DNA from: Hydrogenophaga crassostreae
GTDB taxonomy: Bacteria > Pseudomonadota > Gammaproteobacteria > Burkholderiales > Burkholderiaceae_C
Reading direction: 5' to 3'
Assembly (NCBI RefSeq): GCF_001761385.1
Contig: NZ_CP017476.1
Coordinates: 1,291,501-1,355,500, forward strand
Length of the DNA stretch: 64,000 bases
A program made the position numbers and the translations under genes. A model generated the notes under the pieces. That model was not told the origin of the DNA. It searched no databases and saw nothing but the letters and a program-made list of their open reading frames with translations. Within the stretch, counting starts at the first letter, position 1. Each line of letters starts with the position of its first letter. Shown piece after piece: positions 18,664 through 26,792 of this stretch.

Positions 18664-19632
18664 TTATTTGATGGCCTGGATACGTTCCCAGTCTGACTTC
18701 TGGTAGCCAAACTGTTCAAACGAAACCGTCTTGAGCACGGTGTCCCTGAACTCGTTGGTGTCCACCGCATTCACGGTCAGGCCTTTGCTGCGAAACACGT
18801 CGGCCAGCTTGTCTTCGCGCGCAACAATTTCTCGGGACGCTTTGGCAGCGGCTTCTTGCGTCACTTCGGTGAACATTTGCTTGTCGGCGTCAGACAGCTT
18901 TTTCCACAGGCCGCCAGCCACCAGCGTATTGAGGTGGTCCACGATGTGGCCTGTCAGCACAATGTTCTTTTGCACTTCGTAGAACTTCTTGGCCTCGATG
19001 GTGGTCAGTGGATTTTCCTGCGCTTCCACAGTGCCGTTTTGCAGCGCGAGATAGACCTCGGCGAAGGCGATGGGAGATGTGTTGGCGCCACAAGCGCGTG
19101 GCATGGCCAGGTAGGCGGGAACGTCAGGCACGCGGATTTTCAGGCCCTTCATGTCGGCGCATTTTGTGATGGGGCGGTTGCTGGTGGTGTGCCGGGTGCC
19201 GTAGTAGGTGGTGGCCAGAATCTGGTTGCCGCTTTTTTGCTCGTAACCTGCGGTCAGCTCTTTGTAGATGTCGCTCTTGGTGTAGGCCAGCAAGTGGTCG
19301 ACGTTGCGGAAGGTGTAGGGGTAGTAGGTGACACCAATGCGGGGAAAGGCTTTGGCAGCGAAGCTGGACCCGGAAATGATGATGTCCACCGTGCCCAGCG
19401 TCAGGCCCTGGTTGAGATCGTTTTCCTTGCCGAGTTGCGAGGCCGGGTAGACCTCGATGAGGTAACGGCCATTGCTGCGTTTCTTGATCTCTTCGGCTGC
19501 CCACACCGATGCGGTGTGAAATGGTTCGGAGGTTTCGTAGACGTGAGCCCACTTCAGCTTGGTTTGTGCGAAGGCCGGTGCTGCGACCACCAGGCCTGCG
19601 GCAACTGCAAGGGCTATGCGTTTGAAATTCAT
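18664..19632 (-). CDS. dctP: TRAP transporter substrate-binding protein, DctP family
   Basis: 322 aa. A Sec signal peptide (MNFKRIALAVAAGLVVAAPA, cleavage after FAQ near 23) is followed by the DctP fold: KLKWAHVYETSEPFHTAS, SQLGKENDLNQGLTLGTVDI and AEVYLALQNGTVEAQENPL with the arginine IRVPDVPAYLAMPRACGAN that binds the substrate carboxylate in this family. AGAGGAG sits before the ATG. It catches the sugar acid in the periplasm for DctQM. Confidence 0.93.
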   Translation of the reverse strand: MNFKRIALAVAAGLVVAAPAFAQTKLKWAHVYETSEPFHTASVWAAEEIKKRSNGRYLIEVYPASQLGKENDLNQGLTLGTVDIIISGSSFAAKAFPRIGVTYYPYTFRNVDHLLAYTKSDIYKELTAGYEQKSGNQILATTYYGTRHTTSNRPITKCADMKGLKIRVPDVPAYLAMPRACGANTSPIAFAEVYLALQNGTVEAQENPLTTIEAKKFYEVQKNIVLTGHIVDHLNTLVAGGLWKKLSDADKQMFTEVTQEAAAKASREIVAREDKLADVFRSKGLTVNAVDTNEFRDTVLKTVSFEQFGYQKSDWERIQAIK

Positions 19633-19676
19633 GGTTTGTCTCCTCTTGGTGTGAAAAACGGGTTCGCTGCTCGGCC

Positions 19677-20690
19677 TTATCCGGGGACGAGCTGCACTTT
19701 GGTACTTCGGCCTCGGTCCAAAGCCAGATCGAAGGCCGCTTTCGATTGGCTGATCGGTAACTGGGCGCTGATCAGTGGGCGCACATCGGCCCGTCGGCTG
19801 CGAATGGCCTGTACGGCCCAGTCAAATTCGATGTCGGCGCGGAAAGCCCCGACGTAGTCCAGTTCGCGCGACATGATGTCGTTGGCGGGGAAGGCAATCT
19901 CGGCTGGCAGCGTACCCACCTGGACCACCCGCCCGCCTCGGCGCACCGCAGAGAGGCAGCTGGCCAGCGCTGCGGGGTGACCCGCCGCCTCCAGAGCGAC
20001 ATCCACCCGGCCCGTCCATGCCTGTGCGTCTGGCAGTGCCTCGGTGGCGCCCACCGTCAGCGCCATTGCGCGGGCCCGTTCGCTGGGGTCGCAAACAACC
20101 ACTCGGGCGGCACCGGCCAGCTGTGCGGCAATGACCGACATGCAGCCGATGGTGCCGGCACCGGTCACCAGCACCGTGGCGCCCAGCACTTCGCCTGCCC
20201 GTCGCACAGCATGCAGGCCCACAGACAGCGGCTCGGCACAGGCGATCTCACCCAGGCTCACGTCTTCATCGATGGCGGTGAGCTGGGCTTCATTCATCAA
20301 AAAGTGCTCGCGGAAGAAACCGGGAATGTGCGGAAAAATCGCTGCACTGCCCAGGAACACCATCTTCTCGCACAGGTTGCTGCGGCCTGCCCGGCAGGCC
20401 CGGCAAACTCCGCAAGGGTGGGCCGGGTTCACAGCCACTTTTTGTCCTGGCTGCACGGTGCTCACGCCGGCACCGATGGCGTCAACCACCCCGGATGCCT
20501 CGTGCCCTGGAACAAAGGGTGCGCGGATGGCAAAAATGCCCGCCCGACCGTGTTGGTAGTAGTGCAGGTCGGAGCCGCAGATGCCCCCCGCACCCAGGCG
20601 CAGGCGCACCTGGCCCGGGCCTGGCTCCTGCAGGGTCAGCTGTTCCACGCTGAGGGCCAGCGGGCCATTCAAGGTGCAGGCAAGACTCAT
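19677..20690 (-). CDS. Zinc-dependent dehydrogenase, L-idonate 5-dehydrogenase (IdnD)-like
   Basis: 337 aa from the ATG at 20690, which overlaps the regulator's stop as ATGA. GGICGSDLHYYQHGRAGIF near 31-49 is close to the IdnD signature; GHEASG carries the zinc-site His-Glu; CGVCRACRAGRSNLC binds the structural zinc; VTGAGTIGCMS binds the cofactor. IdnD oxidises L-idonate at C5. Together with the RspB-like enzyme at the operon's end this suggests the operon handles C5 epimers such as L-idonate and L-gulonate. Confidence 0.82.
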   Translation of the reverse strand: MSLACTLNGPLALSVEQLTLQEPGPGQVRLRLGAGGICGSDLHYYQHGRAGIFAIRAPFVPGHEASGVVDAIGAGVSTVQPGQKVAVNPAHPCGVCRACRAGRSNLCEKMVFLGSAAIFPHIPGFFREHFLMNEAQLTAIDEDVSLGEIACAEPLSVGLHAVRRAGEVLGATVLVTGAGTIGCMSVIAAQLAGAARVVVCDPSERARAMALTVGATEALPDAQAWTGRVDVALEAAGHPAALASCLSAVRRGGRVVQVGTLPAEIAFPANDIMSRELDYVGAFRADIEFDWAVQAIRSRRADVRPLISAQLPISQSKAAFDLALDRGRSTKVQLVPG

Positions 20691-21406
20691 TTGTGGCTCC
20701 GCTGTGTGTCTGTATCGCTTGCACTGGACCATCCGGCAGAGAAACGCTCGTGCGATTGGGCCAGGTGGCCGCTCATGGCGGCCCGGGCCATTTCCGGGTC
20801 TTTGGCGGCGATGGCCTTCACCACTACGCGGTGCTCTTCGAGGGCTGATTTCCAGGTGTTTTCCCGTTCAAAGTGGCTGCCCAGGGTGGTAAAGAGCTGG
20901 CCGTAACGTTCGTCAAACAACTGGGTGATCACCGCCTGCAAGGCGCTGTTGTCGCTGGCCTGGGCGATGCGGATGTGAAAGGCCCGGTCCCCACGGATGG
21001 GCAGTGTGCTCGCTGCAATATCTGCCTCCATGTCGCTCAGGGTTTCCAGCAGATCGGGCACCAGGGCGGCGTCGGTGCTGCGGGCTGCCAGCGCCGCCAG
21101 CTCACTTTCAATGAGTTGCCGGGCGCGGATGATTTCCAGCGGGCCATGGGCGTTGTCCAGCAGGCGCACGCCCTCTCTGCCAATCACCACAATGCCCGAG
21201 CCCATGCGGACTTCGATCAGGCCTTCAACTTCGAGAGCAATCAGGGCCTCCCTGACCGAAGGGCGAGACACGCCCATTTTGGTGGCCAGATCGCGTTCAG
21301 GGGGCAGACGGGAACCCACCGCAAATTCGCCACTCTGGATGAGCTGACGCAGCTGGTCTGCGATTTGGCGGTACAGCCGACGGGGCTCAATGGGTTGGAA
21401 AGGCAT
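20687..21406 (-). CDS. GntR-family regulator, FadR/FCD subfamily (UxuR/ExuR-like)
   Basis: 239 aa. Winged helix at 8-75 with RQIADQLRQLIQSGEF and SRPSVREALIALEVEGLIEV, then an all-helical FCD ligand domain whose acid/His metal site is expected around HIRIAQASDNS and the HRVVVKAI helix. UxuR, ExuR and LgoR belong to this subfamily and respond to hexuronates. It is the first gene of the eleven-gene operon and is translationally coupled to the IdnD-like gene, so it is very likely autoregulated through the operator at 21431. Confidence 0.9.
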   Translation of the reverse strand: MPFQPIEPRRLYRQIADQLRQLIQSGEFAVGSRLPPERDLATKMGVSRPSVREALIALEVEGLIEVRMGSGIVVIGREGVRLLDNAHGPLEIIRARQLIESELAALAARSTDAALVPDLLETLSDMEADIAASTLPIRGDRAFHIRIAQASDNSALQAVITQLFDERYGQLFTTLGSHFERENTWKSALEEHRVVVKAIAAKDPEMARAAMSGHLAQSHERFSAGWSSASDTDTQRSHK

Positions 21407-21430
21407 GCAGGGGGTGTTTGGCTAAAAGGT

Positions 21431-21449
21431 AAATTGGTAAGGCCAATAG
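21431..21449. promoter_or_regulatory. Candidate UxuR/ExuR-type operator
   Basis: AAATTGGTAAGGCCAATAG holds the perfect inverted repeat ATTGG-N5-CCAAT (21433-21447) and agrees with the left half and core of the enterobacterial ExuR/UxuR consensus AAATTGGTATACCAATTT. It lies 25 bases before the regulator's ATG, where bound repressor would block transcription of the whole operon. Confidence 0.6.
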
Positions 21450-21603
21450 ACCGAATTTTGTGTTGAATCACACGGAGCGCTAAGGGGGTTTACCCGCGGT
21501 AGCCGAATGGCGGGCATCGGGAGGCGGTGCTGGACCCCAAGCGCATCCCGCCGGGAGATCGCTTGAGATTGACCGGCGCATGACGGCCTGTGTCGATTGA
21601 AAA

Positions 21604-21619
21604 CTGTATGAAAAAACAG
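21604..21619. promoter_or_regulatory. LexA/SOS box
   Basis: CTGT-ATGAAAAA-ACAG is a perfect CTGT-N8-ACAG palindrome with an AT-rich centre, flanked by A and T as in the extended LexA consensus. It lies 14 bases before the radical SAM start, so it overlaps the promoter or 5' end of that gene and should repress it until DNA damage. Confidence 0.75.
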
Positions 21620-21632
21620 TATCCTTTGCGGC

Positions 21633-22712
21633 ATGTCAGAAATCTCCATTCCTTTGCGCGCCATCAAAGGACGCGGCGTGGCGTACAGCCAACCGCACCG
21701 CTTCAAAAGCGAGGCGCGTGGCGGGTTTGACGACGGATGGGGCACGATCGAAGGGGATGAGGCTGCTGCGCCTGCAACGCGGGTGTGGTTTGAAGACGCC
21801 AGCAGCGTCATTACGCGAAATGACTCCCCCGATATCGGTTTCACCCTGGGTCTGAACCCTTACCGGGGATGCGAACACGGTTGTGTGTATTGCTACGCCC
21901 GGCCGAGCCACAGCTACCTCAACCTCTCGCCGGGCATTGATTTTGAAACGCAGTTGATTGCCAAACGCAACCTCTCCGAAATTTTGCGCCATGAGATTGC
22001 CAGGCCAAGGTACCGGCCCGATGTGCTTGTCATTGGCACGGTCACCGATGCCTACCAGCCCGTCGAACGTGAGCTCCGGTTGACCCGTTCAGCCATCGAG
22101 ATCCTGAGCGCCGCCAACCACCCGCTGGCCATCGTCACCAAGGGCAGTGGCGTGGAACGCGATATCGATTTGCTGGCACCCATGGGCGAGAAGAACCTGG
22201 CAGCGGTCTACGTGACCATCACCACGCTGGATGCCGGGCTTGCCCGCATTCTGGAACCGCGCGCCGCCGCACCACATCGGCGCTTGCGCACCATCCGCAC
22301 CTTGGCCGAGGCGGGTATCCCGGTGGGCGTGAGCGTGTCGCCTCAAATTCCGTTCATCAACGATGACATGGAACGTGTGCTGGAGGCCGCCTACGAAGCC
22401 GGTGCGCGGCGCGCGTTTTACCAGGTGCTGCGTCTGCCTTGGGAGCTCGCACCCATGTTTCGCCAGTGGTTGGCGTTGCACTACCCGGATCGCGCCGAGC
22501 GCGTGATGGCGCGTGTGCAAGACATGCGCGGGGGCAAAGACTACGATGCCAACTTCGCGACCCGCATGAAGGGCCAGGGCATCTGGGCCGACCTGTTGCG
22601 CCAGCGGTTTGCCAAAACTTGTGACCGCCTGGGCTTCAGCCGCCAGCGCGCCGAGCTCGACACCAGCCAGTTCCAATCGGGCGCGCTGAGCGGCCAGGGC
22701 GATCTCTTTTAG
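21633..22712 (+). CDS. PA0069-family radical SAM protein (spore photoproduct lyase-like)
   Basis: 359 aa. The cluster motif GCEHGCVYCYARPSHS has C80-x3-C84-x2-C87, the radical SAM triad. LGLNPYRG and VIGTVTDAYQPVERELRLTR are typical of the PA0069/COG1533 group, whose best known relative is spore photoproduct lyase, a repair enzyme for thymine lesions. The product has not been given a biochemical role that I know of. The LexA box directly upstream supports a function in DNA damage response. Confidence 0.9.
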   Translation: MSEISIPLRAIKGRGVAYSQPHRFKSEARGGFDDGWGTIEGDEAAAPATRVWFEDASSVITRNDSPDIGFTLGLNPYRGCEHGCVYCYARPSHSYLNLSPGIDFETQLIAKRNLSEILRHEIARPRYRPDVLVIGTVTDAYQPVERELRLTRSAIEILSAANHPLAIVTKGSGVERDIDLLAPMGEKNLAAVYVTITTLDAGLARILEPRAAAPHRRLRTIRTLAEAGIPVGVSVSPQIPFINDDMERVLEAAYEAGARRAFYQVLRLPWELAPMFRQWLALHYPDRAERVMARVQDMRGGKDYDANFATRMKGQGIWADLLRQRFAKTCDRLGFSRQRAELDTSQFQSGALSGQGDLF

Positions 22713-22768
22713 GGGTGTTGCCCAATTCCGATTTAAAAAGGAGTCGCAGCCAGCCTTTGGTTAACCGC

Positions 22769-23287
22769 CTATTCGCTTGGTTCGGTAGGTCCGGTTGGTG
22801 GCGCCAGCAGCGCCAGTGCATCCGTACGCCAATGGTGAAGGGCACCATAAAAACCTTCCCACACGCATCCGTTGCATCCCCGCTCGCAGCAGGTGGCGGG
22901 CTCGGGGGGCGGAGGGCGCAAGGCGCTGTCCAGCTCCATGCCCCGGCGCGATGCCAGGCCGCGCAGGTGAGCGATCAGGGCCTTGGCTGTGGGCAGGTCG
23001 CTCAAAGGCACAGCGGCTGGATCGTGTGGCACGAATCGGGGTTGCAGCTGCCCCTCGAATGTGCTGGTTTGATTGAACATGGCTGCGGGGCGGGCCCACA
23101 AACCAAAGCCGCCGTAAAGCGCCCGGTAGAGCGTGAGCCCTTGCAAGGTTTCGCTGCATCGCACCGTGTCAATCACGTCGTACCAACCGCCTTTGTAGTG
23201 GCGGTACAACCCTGGGGGTGTTGCACCAAGCGGTGGCAGATCGCAGTCGGTCGGTGCGTTGCTCGTGTCGGGAGGGGCACTGTTCAT
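22769..23287 (-). CDS. Fusion of DUF1653 and oxidoreductase-like domain
   Basis: 172 aa in two parts. Residues 24-90 are DUF1653-like (GLYRHYKGGWYDVIDTVRCS, TLYRALYGGFGLWARPAAMF). Residues 123-155 match the short oxidoreductase-like domain: PPPPEPATCCERGCNGCVWE, with four cysteines that could bind metal. A variable linker joins them. Both domains are of unknown activity; the second is found in small eukaryotic and proteobacterial proteins. It lies 26 bases after the Usp gene and may be the tail of the thiamine operon transcript. Confidence 0.75.
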   Translation of the reverse strand: MNSAPPDTSNAPTDCDLPPLGATPPGLYRHYKGGWYDVIDTVRCSETLQGLTLYRALYGGFGLWARPAAMFNQTSTFEGQLQPRFVPHDPAAVPLSDLPTAKALIAHLRGLASRRGMELDSALRPPPPEPATCCERGCNGCVWEGFYGALHHWRTDALALLAPPTGPTEPSE

Positions 23288-23313
23288 GTTGTGGGCAAGG
23301 GGCGCAATGGTGT

Positions 23314-24225
23314 TCAGGTGCGGTGGGTGGAAACCAGCACATCGCAGTGTGCTTCGGCCAGCACATGCCGGGTCACACTGCCGAGCAGCAGTTCTTCGGC
23401 GGCCTGTCGGCCGTGTTTGCCAATCACGATCAGGTCACATTCCCGCTCCAAGGCCACCCTCAGGACATGGGCGGCCGCATCCCCTTCGGTGAGACTGAGT
23501 GTGAAATCCTGGTGCTGCAGGCTGTGGCGATCCACGAGCGCGTTGAGGTGGTCGCGGGCACCCTGGCGGGCACGCTCCCGGTAGTGGCTCAGGGTGTCGT
23601 CGTCGACGCCGGCGAAACGCAGCTTCTCTTCGAAGGGTATGGAGAAGCTGTGCATGAGCACCAGATGAGCGCCAGGTGCCATCGCGCGGGCCAATGGAAT
23701 GGCGATTTCCGACCAGGGGGAGAAGTCCATGGGCAGCAATACGCGCCGGTAATCGCCTTCTGGCTCGCTTCGCACCACCAGCAGGGGCCTGTCCGCCTTG
23801 CTCAGCAGGCGCTCGGCAGTGGTTCCGATCAACAGGTGGTGCAGGGGGTTGTCACCGCGCGCGCCCACCACAAGCAGATCGGCTGGCCATTCGCGTGCCG
23901 CCTCGGTGATCATTTGAACCGGGGGGCCATCGGTGAGACGGGTCTCGATTGGCGCCATGCTGCCGGCGCTCTCTTGCAGCTGGCTGGCCTGCGCTTTGAG
24001 TGCAGCCTTGGCTTGCTGGTGCACACGCTCTTGCCAGGGCTGACCCGGCACCATCCAGGCACGCAAGTCCTCCAGCAGGTTGTTGTTCATCACATGTTGC
24101 AAGCGCAGCTGTCCCTGGCTCTGTCGGGCAATCTGCGCGGCCCGCTGTCCAGCCAGGGTGGAGGCGGCTGAGAAGTCGGTGGCAATGAGCAGGCGTTGTG
24201 GCGTTGACGGGGGCATCGGTGTCAT
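23314..24225 (-). CDS. Tandem universal stress protein (two Usp domains)
   Basis: 303 aa from the ATG at 24225, preceded by AGAAGGAG; the frame is open further upstream but overlaps thiDE. Domain 1 spans about 8-155 and domain 2 about 160-300; both end in the nucleotide-binding loop type: VVGARGDNPLHHLLIGTTAE in the first and VIGKHGRQAAEELLLGSVTR in the second (G-x2-G-x9-G-S/T). Such proteins bind ATP or AMP. The start overlaps the thiDE stop as ATGA, so expression may follow the thiamine operon. Confidence 0.88.
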   Translation of the reverse strand: MTPMPPSTPQRLLIATDFSAASTLAGQRAAQIARQSQGQLRLQHVMNNNLLEDLRAWMVPGQPWQERVHQQAKAALKAQASQLQESAGSMAPIETRLTDGPPVQMITEAAREWPADLLVVGARGDNPLHHLLIGTTAERLLSKADRPLLVVRSEPEGDYRRVLLPMDFSPWSEIAIPLARAMAPGAHLVLMHSFSIPFEEKLRFAGVDDDTLSHYRERARQGARDHLNALVDRHSLQHQDFTLSLTEGDAAAHVLRVALERECDLIVIGKHGRQAAEELLLGSVTRHVLAEAHCDVLVSTHRT

Positions 24226-25919
24226 GACGGCTCCTTCTGTGTCTCCGGGTTTGAGCATGGGGGCGTTTGCATGCATTCTACGAAGGGCGTTTCTGGCGTA
24301 GAGCCGTTGCGGCGGTTTCGATCGCTGTGCGCTGAGCCTGGTTGGGCTGGATGGCACGACAAGCTTGGGTGGGGCCAACCGCGGGCCGGCGCATCTCTCC
24401 GGGGCGTCTGCCCGGTCTGGCCCGCCTGCCAGGCAACAAGCCAGCCGGGCAAGGCCAGGGCTGGATCGTCACCCAGCCCCCGTACCACGCATCCACCGCC
24501 TGCACCGGTGCCGGCCACGGCCTTCAACAGACCGGGGCCAAGGATGCCGCCAATGCCCACCACCGGCGCTGGTGACATGTGCACCCACCAGGCGAGGTTG
24601 TCCAGTCCCTGGGGCTCCCAGGGCATCTCTTTGGTGGTGGTCGGCCAGATCGGGCCGCAGGCAATGTAGTCGGGCGTCAGTGCCGCTGCCCGACACAGTT
24701 CCCACACGCTGTGAGAGCTCAGGCCCAGCCGAACCCCCTTGGCGCGGGCTTGCTGCAATCGCAGGCGGTCTGAGGCTGAGAGTGCCAGGAGGTCTTCCTG
24801 ACCCAGGTGCAAAGCCCGTGCCCCGGCGTCGAGCGCCGTTTGCCAGTGGTCGTTGATAAAGAGGGTGACGCCGGTGGCATCGGCGGCGGTTTGGCAGCGC
24901 TGGATGCTGTCGTTCAACAGGGCTTGCCAGTGGTCATCGGCCGCGAGGGCGGGGCGCTTCATGCGCAGTTGCAAGGTGGTGACCGTGGGGCTGGCGCGCA
25001 GCACTGCGTGCGCGCGCTCGGCGCTGTCCACGATGGCGTAGAGGCCCGGGTCCGGGGCCCGTTGGCGCGTGACCCAATGGGTGGGCGCCTGCTCATCAAG
25101 CGACAGTCGGGGCAGCAAGTCGGGCGATTGTTCGAAACCGCTGAGGGCGCAGACCGGCCCGGCGCCCTGACCGATGGCACGCGCGTGGCGCAGCGCGTGT
25201 GCGGTGGCCATTTTGGCGAACACGGCTGCATCGGCGCCCACAAAGCCGCGCGCGATGGCTGCCGCCAGCGTGCTGGCAAAGGTGCAGCCGGTGCCGTGGT
25301 GGTGCGGGGTGTTCACCCGCTGCAGCGAGAGCCAGCCCTGGGCGTGGGGCGAGTGCAACCAGTCTAGGGCGAGGGTGTTGTTGGCGTCGCCTCCGGTGAT
25401 GCAGACGGTGGCGGGGCCCAGCGCTTGCAAGGCGCGGGCCATGGCGGGCACATTGCCCGGCCTTGCGTTGCCGAGCAGGGCCTGGGCTTCCCGTTGGTTG
25501 GGCGTGAGCACATTGGCACGCGGCAGCAAGTCTTCGCGGTAGGCCCGCAGCAATGCCTCATCGGCAAACGTAGCGCCGGTGCTGGCGCGCAGCACCGGAT
25601 CGATCACCAGTTGTACGGGGCCTTGCAGGCGCAGGCGGTCGATCCAGCGCGCAACCACTTGTGCGTTGGCCGCACTGCCAAGCAGGCCGGTTTTGACCAC
25701 GCGCGGAGGCATGTCACTGGCGAGAGAAGCCAGTTGCGCATCCAGCAGATCGGGTGAGACGGCTTGCACCTCATTCACCGTCACCGTGTTTTGTGCCGTG
25801 ACCGCGGCCACGGCGGTGCACAGGTGCACACCGCAAGCGTCGGCAGCGCGCTGGTCTGCCGCCAGCCCCGCGCCACCGCCGCTGTCGGTGCCGGCGATGC
25901 TCCAGATGATGGGGGTCAT
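24222..25919 (-). CDS. thiDE: Bifunctional HMP kinase / thiamine phosphate synthase-like fusion (ThiD-ThiE)
   Basis: 565 aa, start at 25919 after GGAAGG. Residues 1-255 are ThiD: SIAGTDSGGGAGLAADQRAA, KTGLLGSA, DPVLRASTG and the catalytic GTGCTFAS loop. Residues about 285-500 resemble ThiE: LYAIVDS, LQLRMK, FINDHW, ALHLGQEDL, GPIWPTTTKEMPW and GGI. It would phosphorylate HMP-P and join it to thiazole phosphate to make thiamine phosphate. The last 60-65 residues are Pro/Arg-rich, match neither domain and may be an unusual tail. Confidence 0.88.
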   Translation of the reverse strand: MTPIIWSIAGTDSGGGAGLAADQRAADACGVHLCTAVAAVTAQNTVTVNEVQAVSPDLLDAQLASLASDMPPRVVKTGLLGSAANAQVVARWIDRLRLQGPVQLVIDPVLRASTGATFADEALLRAYREDLLPRANVLTPNQREAQALLGNARPGNVPAMARALQALGPATVCITGGDANNTLALDWLHSPHAQGWLSLQRVNTPHHHGTGCTFASTLAAAIARGFVGADAAVFAKMATAHALRHARAIGQGAGPVCALSGFEQSPDLLPRLSLDEQAPTHWVTRQRAPDPGLYAIVDSAERAHAVLRASPTVTTLQLRMKRPALAADDHWQALLNDSIQRCQTAADATGVTLFINDHWQTALDAGARALHLGQEDLLALSASDRLRLQQARAKGVRLGLSSHSVWELCRAAALTPDYIACGPIWPTTTKEMPWEPQGLDNLAWWVHMSPAPVVGIGGILGPGLLKAVAGTGAGGGCVVRGLGDDPALALPGWLVAWQAGQTGQTPRRDAPARGWPHPSLSCHPAQPGSAHSDRNRRNGSTPETPFVECMQTPPCSNPETQKEPS

Positions 25920-25980
25920 GTCGCGCGTCCTTCCTGTAAACAGGGCCATTGATGCCGTGATGTGGCGCTGAGGTGTTTTG

Positions 25981-26763
25981 TCAATCGATTAAAAACGGCT
26001 GACCTGTTACCGGCGTTGATGCCACGGCCATGTCTTGCGGCGCCATCACGCCGGCTTCAAAGGCCGTGCGACCGGCATCGATGGCAAGGCAGAAACCTCG
26101 GGCCATGCGAACAGGATCCACGGCCTGCGATACCGCCGAGTTCAACAGCACGGCGTCAAAGCCCAGCTCCATCGCCTGGGCGGCGTGCGAAGGCGCACCG
26201 ATACCGGCATCCACGATCATCGCAACGCCGGGCAGGCGAGCGCGCAGCGTGCGCAGCGCAAACGGATTGATGAGCCCCTGGCCAGAGCCGATGGGCGCGC
26301 CCCAGGGCATCAGCACTTCACAGCCCGCGTCGAGCAGCCGCTGGCAGGTCACCAGATCGTCGGTGCAATAGGGGAAGACGGCAAAGCCGTCCTTGATCAA
26401 TTGAGCGGCAGCCTCCACCGTGCCCCATGGGTCGGGTTGCAGGGTGTGTTCGTCACCGACCACTTCAAGCTTGAGCCAGCGTGTGCCATAGAGCTCACGC
26501 GCCATGTGGGCCAGCGCAATCGCTTCGCGAGCGGTTCGGCAACCGGCCGTATTGGGCAGCAGGCGAACACCCTGTTTCAGGATGGCGCCCACAAATCCGT
26601 TGTCGCCGGCTGCAGCCAGGGTGCGCTTGAGCCCCACAGTGACCACCTGTGCACCCGATGCCTGGATGGAGTCGGACAACACCTGTGGCGACGGGTAGCC
26701 TGCGCTGCCCAGCAACAGCCGGTTGTTGAGCGCGGTGCCATAGACGGTCAGTGGTGGGGACAT
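25981..26763 (-). CDS. thiG: Thiazole synthase ThiG
   Basis: 260 aa, full length TIM-barrel enzyme. LLLGSAGYPSP near 17-27 and the Schiff-base lysine K98 in WLKLEVVGDEHTLQPD are present, followed by PYCTDDLVTCQRLLDAGCEV, MPWGAPIGSGQGL and DAGIGAPSHAAQAMELG. ThiG builds the thiazole ring from deoxyxylulose phosphate, the ThiO product iminoglycine and sulfur carried on ThiS. It follows panD by 29 bases. Confidence 0.95.
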   Translation of the reverse strand: MSPPLTVYGTALNNRLLLGSAGYPSPQVLSDSIQASGAQVVTVGLKRTLAAAGDNGFVGAILKQGVRLLPNTAGCRTAREAIALAHMARELYGTRWLKLEVVGDEHTLQPDPWGTVEAAAQLIKDGFAVFPYCTDDLVTCQRLLDAGCEVLMPWGAPIGSGQGLINPFALRTLRARLPGVAMIVDAGIGAPSHAAQAMELGFDAVLLNSAVSQAVDPVRMARGFCLAIDAGRTAFEAGVMAPQDMAVASTPVTGQPFLID

Positions 26764-26792
26764 GGGTGAAGCTCCTGGGAATGTCCTGTTGC

